DNA from: Argopecten irradians
Taxonomy: Eukaryota > Mollusca > Bivalvia > Pectinida > Pectinidae
Direction: 5' to 3'
Assembly (NCBI RefSeq): GCF_041381155.1
Contig: NC_091145.1
Span: 38,331,882-38,395,881, forward strand
DNA length: 64,000 nucleotides
The notes under the pieces are model-generated. The model was not told the DNA's origin and did no database searches. It saw only the letters and a program-made list of their open reading frames with translations. The position numbers and the translations under genes are program-made. Each line of letters begins with the position of its first letter. The stretch's first letter is position 1. Of this stretch, positions 45,213 to 61,800 are shown piece after piece.

Positions 45213-48200
45213 TACCACAAAGGATACCATCACTACAAAGGATACCATCACTACAAAGGATACCATCACTACAAAGGATAAAATCATCACAAAGGATACC
45301 ATCACTACAAAGGATACCATCACTACAAAGGATACCATCACTACAAAGGATACCATCACTACAAAGGATACCATCACTACAAAGGATACCATCACTACAA
45401 AGGATACCATCACTACAAAGGATACCATCACTACAAAGGATACCATCACTACAAAGGATACCATCACCACACAAAGGATACCATCACCACAAAGGATACC
45501 ATCACCACAAAGGATACCATCACCACAAAGGATACCATCACACAAAGGATACCATCACACAAAGGATACATCACCACAAAGGATACCATCACTACAAAGG
45601 ATACCATCACCACAAAGGATACCATCACTACAAAGGATACCATCACTACAAAGGATACCATCACCACAAAGGATACCATCACCACAAAGGATACCATCAC
45701 CACAAAGGATACCATCACTACAAAGGATACCATCACCACAAAGGATACAATCATCACAAAGGATACCATCACTACAAAGGATACATCACACAAAGGATAC
45801 CATCACACACAAAGGATACCATCACACAAAGGATACCATCACTACAAAGGACATCACACAAAGGATACCATCACCACAAAGGATACCATCACTACAAAGG
45901 ATACCATCACCACAAAGGATACCATCACTACAAAGGATATCATCACCACAAAGGATACCATCACTACAAAGGATACCATCACCACAAAGGATACCATCAC
46001 CACAAAGGATACCATCACCACAAAGGATACCATCACTACAAAGGATACCATCATCACAAAGGATACAATCACCACAAAGGATACCATCATCACAAAGGAT
46101 ACCATCACCACAAAGGATACCATCACTCACACAAAGGATACCATCATCACAAAGGATACCAATCACACAAAGGATACCATCACCACAAAGGATACCATCA
46201 CTACAAAGGATACATCACTACAAAGGATACCATCACTACAAAGGATACCATCACTACAAAGGATACCATCACTACAAAGGATACCATCACTACAAAGGAT
46301 ACCATCACTACAAAGGATACCATCACTACAAAGGATACCATCACTACAAAGGATACCATCACTACAAAGGATACCATCACTACAAAGGATACCATCACTA
46401 CAAAGGATACCATCACTACAAAGGATACCATCACTACAAAGGATACCATCACTACAAAGGATACCATCACCACAAAGGATACCATCACCACAAAGGATAC
46501 CATCACACAAAGGATACCATCACAAAGGATACCATCACTACAAAGGATACCATCACCACAAAGGATACCATCACTACAAAGGATACCATCACACAAAGGA
46601 TACCATCACTACAAAGGATACATCACACAAAGGATACCATCACACAAAGATACCATCACTACAAAGGATACCATCACACAAAGGATACCATCACACAAAG
46701 GATACCATCACTACAAAGGATACCATCATACAAAGGATACCATCACACAAAGGATACCATCACCACAAAGGATACCATCACACAAAGATACCATCACCAC
46801 AAAGGATACCATCACTACAAAGGATACCATCACCACAAAGGATACCATCACTACAAAGATACCATCACCACAAAGGATACCATCACCACAAAGGATACCA
46901 TCACCACAAAGGATACCATCACTACAAAGGATACCATCACTACAAAGGATACCATCACTACAAAGGATACCATCACTACAAAGGATACCATCACTACAAA
47001 GGATACCATCACTACAAAGGATACCATCACTACAAAGGATACCATCACACAAAGGATACCATCACTACAAAGGATACCATCACCACAAAGGATACCATCA
47101 CTACAAAGGATACCATCACCACAAAGGATACCATCACTACAAAGGATACCATCACTACAAAGGATACCATCACTACAAAGGATACCATCACTACAAAGGA
47201 TACCATCACTACAAAGGATACCATCACCACAAAGGATACCATACAAGATACTACAAAGGATACATCACACAAAGGATACCATCACCACAAAGGATACCAT
47301 CACTACAAAGGATACCATCACTACAAAGGATACCATCACACAAAGGATACCATCACTACAAAGATACCATCACACAAAGGATACCATCACTACAAAGGAT
47401 ACCATCACACAAAGGATACCATCACCACAAAGGATACCATACACACAAAGGATACCATCACTACAAAGATACATCACCACAAAGGATACCATCACACAAA
47501 GGATACCATCACACAAAGGATACCATCACCACAAAGGATACCATCACCACAAAGGATAGATACCATCACCACAAAGGATACCATCACCACAAAGGATACC
47601 ATCACTACAAAGGATACCATCACACAAAGGATACCATCACTACAAAGGATACCATCACCACAAAGGATACATACAAATACCATCACCACAAAGGATACCA
47701 TCACCACAAAGGATACAATCACTACAAAGGATACCATCACTACAAAAGATACCATCACTACAAAGGATACCATCACTACAAAGGATACCATCACTACAAA
47801 GGATACAATCACTACAAAGGATACCATCACTACAAAGGATACCATCACTACAAAGGATACCATCACTACAAAGGATACCATCACTACAAAGGATACCATC
47901 ACACAAAGGATACATCACACAAAGGATACCATCACACAAAGGATCATCACTACAAAGGATACCATCACACAAAGGATACCATCACTACAAAGGATACCAT
48001 CACTACAAAGGATACCATCTACAAAGGATACCATCACACAAAGGATACCATCACTACAAAGGATACCATCACTACAAAGGATACCATCATACAAAGGATA
48101 CCATCACTACAAAGGATACCATCACTACAAAGGATCATCACAAAGGATACCATCACTACAAAGGATACCATCACACAAAGGATACCATCACTACAAAGGA

Positions 48201-51200
48201 TACCATCACTACAAAGGATACCATCACTACAAAGGATACCATCACACAAAGGATACCATCACTACAAAGGATACCATCACTACAAAGGATACCATCACTA
48301 CAAAGGATACCATCACACAAAGGATACCATCACTACAAAGGATACCATCACTACAAAGGATACCATCACTACAAAGGATACCATCACTACAAAGGATACA
48401 TCACTACAAAGGATACCATCACTACAAAGGATACCATCACTACAAAGGATACCATCACTACAAAGGATACCATCACTACAAAGGATACCATCACTACAAA
48501 GGATACCATCACTACAAAGGATACCATCACCACAAAGGATACCATCACCACAAAGGATACCACTACAAAGGATACCATCACTACAAAGGATACCATCACT
48601 ACAAAGGATACAATCACTACAAAGGATACCATCACTACAAAGGATACCATCACTACAAAGGATACCATCACCACAAAGGATACAATCACCACAAAGGATA
48701 CCATCACTACAAAGGATACCATCACTACAAAGGATACAATCACCACAAAGGATACCATCACCACAAAGGATACCATCACTACAAAGGATACCATCACTAC
48801 AAAGGATACCATCACCACAAAGGATACCATCACCACAAAGGATACCATCACCACAAAGGATACCATCACTACAAAGGATACCATCACTACAAAGGATACC
48901 ATCACCACAAAGGATATACCATCATACCATACAAAGGATACCATCACCACAAAGGATACCATCACTACAAAGGATACATCACACAAAGGATACCATCACA
49001 AGATCACAAAGGATACCATCACTACAAAGGATACCATCACACAAAGGATACCATCACCACAAAGGATACCATCACTACAAAGGATACCATCACTACAAAG
49101 GATACCATCACTACAAAGGATACCATCACTACAAAGGATACCATCACTACAAAGGATACCATCACTACAAAGGATACCATCACTACAAAGGATACCATCA
49201 CTACAAAGGATACCATCACTACAAAGGATACCATCATACAAAGGATACATCACTACAAAGGATACCATCACCACAAAGGATACCATCACCACAAAGGATA
49301 CCATCACTACAAAGGATACCATCACTACAAAGGATACCATCACTACAAAGGATACCATCACTACAAAGGATACCATCACTACAAAGGATACCATCACCAC
49401 AAAGGATATACCATCACTACAAAGGATACCATCACTACAAAGGATACATCACTACAAAGGATACCATCACTACAAAGGATACCATCACTACAAAGGATAC
49501 CATCACACAAAGGATACCATCACTACAAAGGATACCATCACTACAAAGGATACCATCACTACAAAGGATACATCACACAAAGGATACCATCACTACAAAG
49601 GATACCATCACTACAAAGGATACCATCACTACAAAGGATACCATCACTACAAAGGATACCATCACTACAAAGGATACCATCACTACAAAGGATACCATCA
49701 CTACAAAGGATACCATCACACAAAGGATACCATCACTACAAAGGATACCATCACTACAAAGGATACCATCACTACAAAGGATACCATCACTACAAAGGAT
49801 ACACATCATACCATCACAAAGGATACCATCACACACAAAGGATACCATCACTACAAAGGATACCATCACCACAAAGGATACCATCACTACAAAGGATACC
49901 ATCACTACAAAGGATACCATCACACAAAGGATACCATCACCACAAAGGATACCATCACTACAAAGGATACCATCACCACAAAGGATACCATCACTACAAA
50001 GGATACCATCACTACAAAGGATACCATCACTACAAAGGATACCATCACTACAAAGGATACAATCACTACAAAGGATACCATCACCACAAAGGATACCATC
50101 ACCACAAAGGATACCATCACTACAAAGGATACCATCACTACAAAGGATACCATCACTACAAAGGATACCATCACTACAAAGGATACCATCACTACAAAGG
50201 ATACAATCACCACAAAGGATACCATCACTACAAAGGATACCATCACTACAAAGGATACCATCACACAAAGGATACCATCACTACAAAGGATACCATCACT
50301 ACAAAGGATACCATCACTACAAAGGATACCATCACACAAAGGATACCATCACTACAAAGGATACCATCACACAAAGGATACCATCACTACAAAGGATACC
50401 ATCACTACAAAGGATACCATCACTACAAAGGATACATCACACAAAGGATACCATCACACAAAGGATACCATCACTACAAAGGATACCATCACTACAAAGG
50501 ATACCATCACTACAAAGGATACCATCAACATACCATCACACAAAGGATACCATCACTACAAAGGATACCATCACTACAAAGGATACCATCACTACAAAGG
50601 ATACCATCACACAAAGGATACCATCACCACAAAGGATACCATCACTACAAAGGATACCATCACTACAAAGGATACCATCACTACAAAGGATACCATCACT
50701 ACAAAGGATATCACACAAAGGATACCATCACTACAAAGGATACCATCACTACAAAGGATACCATCACACAAAGGATACCATCACACAAAGGATACAAAGG
50801 ATACCATCACACAAAGGATACCATCACACAAAGGATACCATCACTACAAAGGATACCATCACACAAAGGATACCATCACTACAAAGGATACCATCACACA
50901 AAGGATACCATCACTACAAAGGATACCATCACTACAAAGGATACCATCACTACAAAGGATACCATAACAAGGACCACACTACAAAGGATACCATCACTAC
51001 AAAGGATACCATCACCACAAAGGATACCATCACTACAAAGGATACCATCACCACAAAGGATACCATCACTACAAAGGATACCATCACTACAAAGGATACC
51101 ATCACTACAAAGGATACCATCACACAAAGGATACCATCACTACAAAGGATACCATCACTACAAAGGATACCATCACTACAAAGGATACCATCACTACAAA

Positions 51201-54200
51201 GGATACCATCACTACAAAGGATACCATCACTACAAAGGATACAATCACACAAAGGATACCATCACTACAAAGGATACCATCACCACAAAGGATACCATCA
51301 CCACAAAGGATACCATCACCACAAAGGATACCATCACTACAAAGGATACCATCACTACAAAGGATACCATCACTACAAAGGATACCATCACTACAAAGGA
51401 TACCATCACTACAAAGGATCATCATACAAGGATACATCACAAAGGATACCATCACACAAAGGATACCATCACTACAAAGGATACCATCACTACAAAGGAT
51501 ACCATCACCACAAAGGATACCATCACTACAAAGGATACCATCACTACAAAGGATACCATCACTACAAAGGATACATCACTACAAAGGATACCATCACTAC
51601 AAAGGATACCATCACTACAAAGGATACCATCACCACAAAGGATACCATCACTACAAAGGATACCATCACTACAAAGGATACAATCATCACAAAGGATACC
51701 ATCACTACAAAGGATACCATCACTACAAAGGATACCATCACTACAAAGGATACCATCACTACAAAGGATACCATCACTACAAAGGATACCATCACCACAA
51801 AGGATACCATCACCACAAAGGATACCATCACTACAAAGGATACCATCACTACAAAGGATACACATCACACAAAGGATACCATCACTACAAAGGATACCAT
51901 CACTACAAAGGATACATCACTACAAAGGATACATCACACAAAGGATACCATCACTACAAAGGATACCATCACTACAAAGGATACCATCACCACAAAGGAT
52001 ACCATCACCACAAAGGATACCATCACCACAAAGGATACCATCACTACAAAGGATACCATCACTACAAAGGATACCATCATACAAAGGATACCATCACCAC
52101 AAAGGATACCATCACTACAAAGGATACCATCACACAAAGGATACCATCACCACAAAGGATACATCACACAAAGGATACCATCACTACAAAGGATACCATC
52201 ACTACAAAGGATACCATCACTACAAAGGATACCATCACTACAAAAGATACCATCACTACAAAGGATACCATCACTACAAAGGATACCATCACCACAAAGG
52301 ATACCATCACTACAAAGGATACCATCACTACAAAGGATACCATCACTACAAAGGATACCATCACTACAAAGGATACCATCACTACAAAGGATACCATCAC
52401 TACAAAGGATACCATCATCACAAAGGATACCATCACTACAAAGGATACCATCACTACAAAGGATACCATCACTACAAAGGATACCATCACCACAAAGGAT
52501 ACCATCACCACAAAGGATACCATCACTACAAAGGATACCATCACTACAAAGGATACAATCACTACAAAGGATACCATCACCACAAAGGATACCATCACTA
52601 CAAAGGATACCATCACTACAAAGGATACCATCACCACAAAGGATACCATCACCACAAAGGATACCATCACTACAAAGGATACCATCACTACAAAGGATAC
52701 CATCACTACAAAGGATACCATCACTACAAAGGATACCATCACTACAAAGGATACCATCACTACAAAGGATACCATCACCACAAAGGATACCATCACTACA
52801 AAGGATACCATCACCACAAAGGATACCATCACCACAAAGGATACCATCACCACAAAGGATACCATCACCACAAAGTATACCATCACCACAAAGGATACCA
52901 TCACCACAAAGGATACCATCACCACAAAGGATACCATCACCACAAAGGATACCATCACCACAAAGGATACCATCACCACAAAGGATACCATCACTACAAA
53001 GGATACCATCACTACAAAGGATACCATCACTACAAAGGATACCATCACCACAAAGGATACCATCACCACAAAGGATACCATCACCACAAAGGATATACAA
53101 TCACACAAAGGATACCATCACCACAAAGGATACCATCACACAAAGGATACCATCACACAAAGGATACCATCACTACAAAGGATACCATCACTACAAAGGA
53201 TACCATCACTACAAAGGATACCATCACTACAAAGGATACCATCACCACAAAGGATACCATCACCACAAAGGATACCATCACCACAAAGGATACCATCACC
53301 ACAAAGGATACCATCACTACAAAGGATACCATCACTACAAAGGATACCATCACTACAAAGGATACCATCACCACAAAGGATACCATCACTACAAAGGATA
53401 CCATCACTACAAAGGATAACCATCACTACAAAGGATACCATCACTACAAAGGATACCATCACTACAAAGGATACCATCACTACAAAGGATACCATCACAC
53501 AAAGGATACCATCACCAAAGGATACCATCACTACAAAGGATACCATCACTACAAAGGATACCATCACCACAAAGGATACCATCACTACAAAGGATACCAT
53601 CACCACAAAGGATACCATCACTACAAAGGATACCATCACTACAAAGGATACAATCATCACAAAGGATACCATCACTACAAAGGATACCATCACTACAAAG
53701 GATACCATCACTACAAAGGATACCATCACTACAAAGGATACCATCACTACAAAGGATACCATCACCACAAAGGATACCATCACACAAAGGATACAATCAC
53801 TACAAAGGATACCATCACTACAAAGGATACCATCACTCACAAAGGATACCATCACTACAAAGGATACCATCACTACAAAGGATACCATCACTACAAAGGA
53901 TACCATCACTACAAAGGATACCATCACTACAAAGGATACCATCACTACAAAGGATACCATCACTACAAAGGATACCATCACTACAAAGGATACCATCACA
54001 CAAAGGATACCATCACACAAAGGATACCATCACTACAAAGGATACCATCACTACAAAGGATACCATCACTACAAAGGATACCATCAATACAAGGATACCA
54101 TCACTACAAAGGATACCATCACCACAAAGGATACCATCACTACAAAGGATACCATCACACAAAAGGATACCATCACACAAAGGATACCATCACCACAAAG

Positions 54201-56345
54201 GATACCATCACACAAAGGATACCATCACACAAAGGATACCATCACTACAAAGGATACCATCACTACAAAGGATACCATCACTACAAAGGATACCATCACT
54301 ACAAAGGATACCATCACTACAAAGGATACCATCACTACAAAGGATACCATCACCACAAAGGATACCATCACTACAAAGGATACCATCACCACAAAGGATA
54401 CCATCACTACAAAGGATACCATCATCACAAAGGATACCATCACCACAAAGGATACCATCACTACAAAGGATACCATCACACTACAAAGGATACCATCACT
54501 ACAAAGGATACCATCACTACAAAGGATACCATCACTACAAAGGATACCATCACTACAAAGGTACAAAGGATACCATCACTACAAAGGATACCATCACTAC
54601 AAAGGATACCATCACTACAAAGGATACCATCACTACAAAGGATACCATCACTACAAAGGATACCATCACTACAAAGGATACCATCACCACAAAGGATACC
54701 ATCACTACAAAGGATACCATCACTACAAAGGATACCATCATCACAAAGGATACCATCACTACAAAGGATACCATCACCACAAAGGATACCATCATCACAA
54801 AGGATACCATCACCACAAAGGATACCATCACTACAAAGGATACCATCAACACAAAGGATACCATCACTACAAAGGATACCATCACCACAAAGGATACCAT
54901 CACTACAAAGGATACCATCACTACAAAGGATACCATCACTACAAAGGATACCATCACTACAAAGGATACCATCACCACAAAGGATACCATCACTACAAAG
55001 GATACCATCACTACAAAGGATACCATCACTACAAAGGATACCATCACTACAAAGGATACCATCACTACAAAGGATACCATCACTACAAAGGATACCATCA
55101 CTACAAAGGATACCATCACTACAAAGGATACCATCACCACAAAGGATACCATCACTACAAAGGATACCATCACTACAAAGGATACCATCACCACAAAGGA
55201 TACCATCACCACAAAGGATACCATCACTACAAAGGATACCATCACTACAAAGGATACCATCACCACAAAGGATACCATCACCACAAAGGATACCATCACT
55301 ACAAAGGATACCATCACCACAAAGGATACCATCACCACAAAGGATACCATCACCACAAAGGATACCATCACCACAAAGGATACCATCACCACAAAGGATA
55401 CCATCACCACAAAGGATACCATCACCACAAAGGATACCATCACTACAAAGGATACCATCACCACAAAGGATACCATCACCACAAAGGATACCATCACTAC
55501 AAAGGATACCATCACCACAAAGGATACCATCACTACAAAGGATACCATCACTACAAAGGATACCATCACTACAAAGGATACCATCACTACAAAGGATACC
55601 ATCACTACAAAGGATACCATCACTACAAAGGATACCATCACTACAAAGTATATCATCACAAAGGATACCATCACTACAAAGGATACCATCACTACAAAGG
55701 ATACCATCACTACAAAGGATACCATCACTACAAAGGATACCATCACTACAAAGGATACCATCACCACAAAGGATACCATCACTACAAAGGATACCATCAC
55801 TACAAAGGATACCATCACTACAAAGGATACCATCACTACAAAGGATACCATCATCACAAAGTATATCATCACAAAGGATACCATCACTACAAAGGATACC
55901 ATCACTACAAAGGATACCATCACCACAAAGGATACCATCACCACAAAGGATACCATCACCACAAAGGATACCATCACTACAAAGGATACCATCACTACAA
56001 AGGATACCATCACCACAAAGGATACCATCACCACAAAGGATACCATCACTACAAAGGATACCATCACTACAAAGGATACCATCACCACAAAGGATACCAT
56101 CACCACAAAGGATACCATCACCACAAAGGATACCATCACTACAAAGGATACCATCACCACAAAGGATACCATCACCACAAAGGATACCATCACTACAAAG
56201 GATACAATCATCACAAAGGATACCATCACTACAAAGGATACCATCACTACAAAGGATACCATCACTACAAAGGATACCATCACTACAAAGGATACCATCA
56301 CCACAAAGGATACCATCACCACAAAGGATACCATCACCACAAAGG
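45213..56345. repeat. 11.1-kb array of an 18-bp unit, about 620 copies
   Basis: The unit is AAAGGATACCATCACTAC, with a common C variant (catcaccac) and a rarer catcatcac variant. Many copies between 45.5 and 54.2 kb are 17 bp long, lacking one base in either cac-nac or the cc of atacc. From about 54.55 kb to the right edge units are almost uniformly 18 bp. Because 18 is six codons and five of the six reading frames of the unit lack stops, long frames appear (minus VSFVVM or DGILCS repeats; plus KDTITT, RIPSLQ or GYHHYK). These are not evidence of proteins. The right edge reads CACAAAG|GTAACA, a donor-like word. Confidence 0.97.
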
Positions 56346-58805
56346 TAACATATGTATCGGGGACACCGAGAGAATAATTATGTAACATGGTGAACACGTA
56401 AACAATACACATTGTGAAAGATTTACATCATATTTGTACAAAATCGCAAGCAATGAAACATTAAATCAAATATTTCAGTGCTTGTCTATCCCCAGCAAAC
56501 TTACAAGAGGTGGCATACTATTTTTTTATCCCTTGATCAAGATCAGTGGGAAAACATCCCTGCTCTTCCATTCCATGAGACAAAAGACTTAATAAAGGAT
56601 CACACATACGAATATTTGTCATGAGTTCTATGCTTTTCAAACGAATTAGGAATTGTTGGAACACCAGGAATGTAGTTTTTGTTGTGAAACTTCAGGAATA
56701 ATAATGCATTTTTATGGAAGGCACATATAGTCAATCACTCTGAACAAGTAAAATGTTGGATAACCAATGCTGTCATATGTCTGTTTCATTGTAGGACTGT
56801 TGGTTCCGAGAGATGTGGACCAAGAAACTAAGTCTTTATCTAATCGTGTTTGTCATTGGTTAACCGTAATGATGTGCTTCATGTTTGTCCCATGGAATCG
56901 ATTGATAGGGATAGTTTTAGACCGTTCACTGTTTCTGAGATTTGACATTTATTAGTTTAGAGTCAGATGACAGACTTATGATATGATTTTCAATAGTGTC
57001 CGACATGTGTTCCAAAAATAGCTTTTCCGATCACGTATGTAACAGCATTGTCATAGAACAAATAGAGGGTGATTTATCGCACACATTCACATACCATAGA
57101 CGCAAGCTGTGCGACCAATGCGACACTGGTTCAAGTTTAAAATTGCACAATGTAGGAATTAAAAAAGTCAAACTTGACCATATCAAAAGCAGTGACTTGA
57201 TATAAAGTAAAATAAATGATGCCAAGGTTTTTGATATAAAAACTAAACTCTTAGGCGAATAACCGAATTAATCCACTTAGGAATCAATCAATCAAGATTT
57301 ATCAATGCCTGAAAGTCCTATAGATATACCAAACTGACGGCCAAACATATGATTTGAACGGGATAGATAAGATGGACGTATTTTGCACACCTTTATCGTG
57401 TCGTAAGAAGATACATCTAAGAGTACAGGTATCAATAACAATGAGATGCAGAGTATTGTAGATTATCTCCAATTTTCCAATCAATTTATGATTTCGGATA
57501 TCTTAATAAAGTCAGGGTGATCGGAAAATACCTCACATATATTGGTATTACCAGAATCATTCAGATTTGAAAAAAATATATCGACTGTGGTTCCCCAAAT
57601 GATTATTATGCTTCATTTACAGCTAATGCTAAACGTCAAAAGATCAAGAAATGTTGAGTATTTTATCGTACAAGTATAACCATGATAACTACTATAAATC
57701 ACTTGAATTGAGTTCGGAATCAGTTTGTCATTTTTCAGGCACCAAATATATTCTAAAACATTATTCAAGTAAGAGCATTTCAATCAAAAGGAAGTGTTTA
57801 AAGCATCTGTGTCACCTAGATGGATTAGAAATGCCTTTTCATAACTAAGAATATAATTGACAGAGATGATAACTCGAATCAAATGTTTGGTAGATTTTTT
57901 TTCCAGGTTATAGAATATTTTATCAAAATTGTCTTTCATTGTCACAATATTCAAAACATAATCGTCAGCTGAATTTGAAAAAGAGTTCCACTGTATCGCC
58001 TATACGTATCGTGTATTGATTCAGTATATTGTCAATACGTATCGTATCGTTTTAGACCTTCAAATACTTAGCCCTAGTATCTTTGCAATAAGATGGACAC
58101 TTTTAGAATATACAATATACTCGATGCGAAGTTAACTCGTAAAATGTTAGAGATTCGTCTAAGTGATGATAAAAACTGGCGCCAATTTACCAAAGTCAGT
58201 ATCGTGGTAAGTGCAACACAAGTAATATAGATAATATAATATGATAACTGGAGCTAGGAATTTGCATAATGAAGTAACCAGCTCTCCAATATGATATCAA
58301 GCGTATTCATTTTTTTAATCGACGCAAGTGACAATTAAGTGACAATGTTTAATGATTAAGATGCATATGTTTACGTGATATATTACATACCTGCAAAACG
58401 ACCATAAATATAGCAATATTTTTATAGATGGACTGTTAACAATTTCAACATGCGCATCCATGATACATAATTAAAAAAAATTAAAGGTGGCCTTTAGAAG
58501 CGAATGAGCTGAAATACATCGCCAAATAAAAAATAATTTACATTTTCAAACAGACGCATTTTCAGTTGTACCTGATGCAAGTACGTTCACAGGGATTTGG
58601 CACAAATTTTGTATATCCATATTTGAATATTGAGGTTTGGTGGGATATTCGTACCAAGACCTTGTGTACATGCAGTGTACATAAAAGGCTGATCGGCTAT
58701 CATCACCGCTCTTGCTAGGCATACATCCATATAGCATTATTTACTCATATTCAGTGAGTTTGAGACTAATTTCGGAATCCGTCTTGTACCCGTGTATGTC
58801 ACTAC
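56346..58805. other. No supportable gene
   Basis: A plus-strand acceptor-like site (tttcattgtag near 56794) is followed by an open stretch reading DCWFREMWTKKLSLYLIVF to a stop, which could be a last exon, but nothing supports it further. Frames at 56996-57205 and 57651-57848 have no recognisable features. Confidence 0.35.
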
Positions 58806-61800
58806 AAAGTTTGTTTGTAAAAGATACACTTGGTTCAAAAAAACTACAATTTAGAATAGCAGATTGGATTTTCCCTTGTATCACAAATGTTATTATCAGT
58901 TTATGAAAACTCTTGTATTAGTTCAGGTTATAGAACAGACCATTCAATGATAGAATTAAAATTAAAATTTACAAAATTTGAGATAGACAGAGGCCTCTGG
59001 AAATTTAATACAAATCTTCTTAGAGACTGGAAATACAAAGAAAAAGTTAATGAAATAATTAAGACAATTATGTGTCGATATACTGCTTTTCCATATGACA
59101 GAGGCAAGCTCGTTGAAATGGACTTTCTTGATATTCATTTTACAATTAATTATCAGTTATTGTTAGAGACACTATTACTAGAAATCAGGGGAATAAGCTA
59201 TTCTGCAGAAGTGAAGCGCAATAAAACTAAAAAGCAAACTTATCTTGAAGAACATATAAATCCTCTTCAATTACTGTCTGAAGAATCTCCAGAATCCGAA
59301 ATCTCTTCAGAAATGTTGAAAGAAAAAAAACTTAAACAAGAAATGTATAGAAAAGAATATATGAAAGGGTTGATTATTAGAGCAAAAGCTAAATGGATCG
59401 AAGATGGAGAAAAACCTAGTAAGTACTTTACTAACTTAGAAAAAAAGCATTATGTCAATAAAACAATAACAAAATTAAAAAATAGCTCCAATGTAGAGGT
59501 AACTGCTCAGAAAGATTTACTCCAGGAAATAAAGAGCTTTTATTCTGACTTATATAGAGATAAGGATGATAGCTTGGATGATGTGGATTTGGGCATACTA
59601 TTGAATAATACTGATGCACCAAAATTAAATGAAGAAATGAGAGAGGAGTTAGAGCAAAACATTTCAATAGACGAGGTACTTCAATCACTTAAAAAATGAA
59701 AAATGACAAAAGCCCTGGCCCTGACGGTTTTCCAGCTGAATTCTTCAATTTTTTTTTTGGAAGGATCTAGGAAAATTTGTTTTTTGTTCCATTAAGTACG
59801 CTTTCCATTGTCAGTCTTTGTCCTGAACTCAAAGACAAGGAGTTGTGACTCTTCTCCCTAAAGGTAATGAGCTAAGGGATTTTTTACGAAACTGGAGGCC
59901 TATATCTTTGCTTAACACTACATATAAAACTCTTTCAGGATATGTTGGTAACAGAATAAAAAAAAAACTCTTGATCATCTCATTCATGAAAATCAAACTG
60001 GTTTTATGAAAAATAGATTTATTGGGGAAAACACCAGAATGTTATATGACATTATGAGTTATGCTGATAAAGAAAATATTCCAGGGATGGCTTTATTCAT
60101 AAATTTTGAGAAAACTTTTGATTCTATATCATGGAGATTTATTTATAAAACCTTCTTTTTTTAATTTTGGACCTGTAATGCTTAAGTGGATTGAAATTAT
60201 GAACTATGATTTTAAGCTTTGTGTTATACAGAATGGATTTTTTTCAGAATTTTTTAAAATTGGTAGAGGTTGTAGACAAGGTGATCCCGTCTCACCCTAT
60301 ATTTTTTTGCTGTGTGCTGAAGTATTGGCTATTATAATCAGGAACAGCCCTGAGGTAGTAGGTATCAAGATAAATATAAAGGAATTTAAAATAAGCCAAT
60401 TTGCAGATGATATAACATTGTTATTGAATGGTATTGACAGTTCTCTTAGAGCTGCTCTATCAATACTAGATCAATATGCTAAATTTTCTGGTTTAAAGCC
60501 GAATATTGAAAACACAAATGTGATGTGGTTTGGCAGTAAGAAAGGATCAGACGATAAAATTTGCAGTGATATGAAGTTTAACTGGACTAAGGGTCCGGTA
60601 AAGGTACTTGGAATTTTATTCAGCTCAAAAACTTGAGGATATGTGGAACTAAATTGCCTCCAAAAATCGATGAAATGGAAGCCTTCCTCAATAATCAAAA
60701 GATATTTAACTGTGCTTGGTAGAATAACAGTTATTAAATCACTATGGGGTAACTCAACAGATCATTCAGAGTAAGGAGAGGGGTGGGCTAGAAATGATAC
60801 ATTTAGAGTCATTCTTAAAGTCTTTAAAGCTTGGTTGGATAAGAAGATTGATGAAAAACCCAGCATGTGCATGGGCACATGTCCTGTTAGGGGACCATGG
60901 TATGAAGTTGAACTTCATCTTCTAATACTGGTGATGGATTCTATACATTGATGTCAAAAAGAACAAATGATTTATTTTGGAAGGAGGTTTTCTTGATGCT
61001 TTCAGAGGTTAAAAAAGTAGAACCCCGATGACATGTATATATTAGCAGAACCTTTGTGGTTCAACTCTCTCTTTACCATTGATAAAAAACCAGTTTACTG
61101 GAAAGACTGGTATTAGAGAGGAATAATAATAGTTCAAGATATGATTGACAAAAATGGAGACATTTTTTCTTATCCAAACTTTTGCCAATTTTATCATTTT
61201 CAACCTCCTTTCACTTTATTTGAAGGATTAAAGAAGGTATTAATAGAATCTTTTCCAAGTTTGAAGGAGAAGTCCTATATCATGGATCCCCAAAATTTTC
61301 CATATTTCTTAGAAATCATAGTCTCAGATGTACCTGGAAAAAGAATAATATACAAAACTTTAACTCAATCATATGGATTATCAATTAATAATTCTTACAA
61401 GTTGAAATGGGCATGTGACTTAAGGCTGGATGATAATGACGAGTTCTTGTGGACAAAAACCCACAGGATTATTTTTAAACAAACACAGGATACCAAGTTA
61501 AGGTGGCTGCAATATCGTCTGGTCCATAGAATTTTACTAACTAATATTTTCTATTCAGAATTAAGGTAGTGAATTCTCCGATATGTACATTCTGTAGTGA
61601 TGAAAATGAAACATATATACATTTGTTTTACGAATGTTCAAGAATAACAAAACTTCGTAATGAGTTTGAGAAATGGTTACTTGAGAAAAACCACTTTCAA
61701 TGTTAGTTTATCACCATTATCAATACTGCTTGGTCTACATGGTCGGCATAACAATATGTTTAATATAATGTTATTACTTTTCAAACAATACGTATATCAC

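Noticed and set aside
45174-56412. Dozens of minus-strand open frames with VSFVVM or DGILCS repeats, the longest about 619 codons
   Set aside because: The 18-bp unit has no stop in five of six frames, so length carries no coding information; neighbouring frames overlap each other throughout the array.
56794-56870. Plus-strand last exon reading DCWFREMWTKKLSLYLIVF
   Set aside because: Only an acceptor-like site supports it; there is no partner exon or polyadenylation signal close by.
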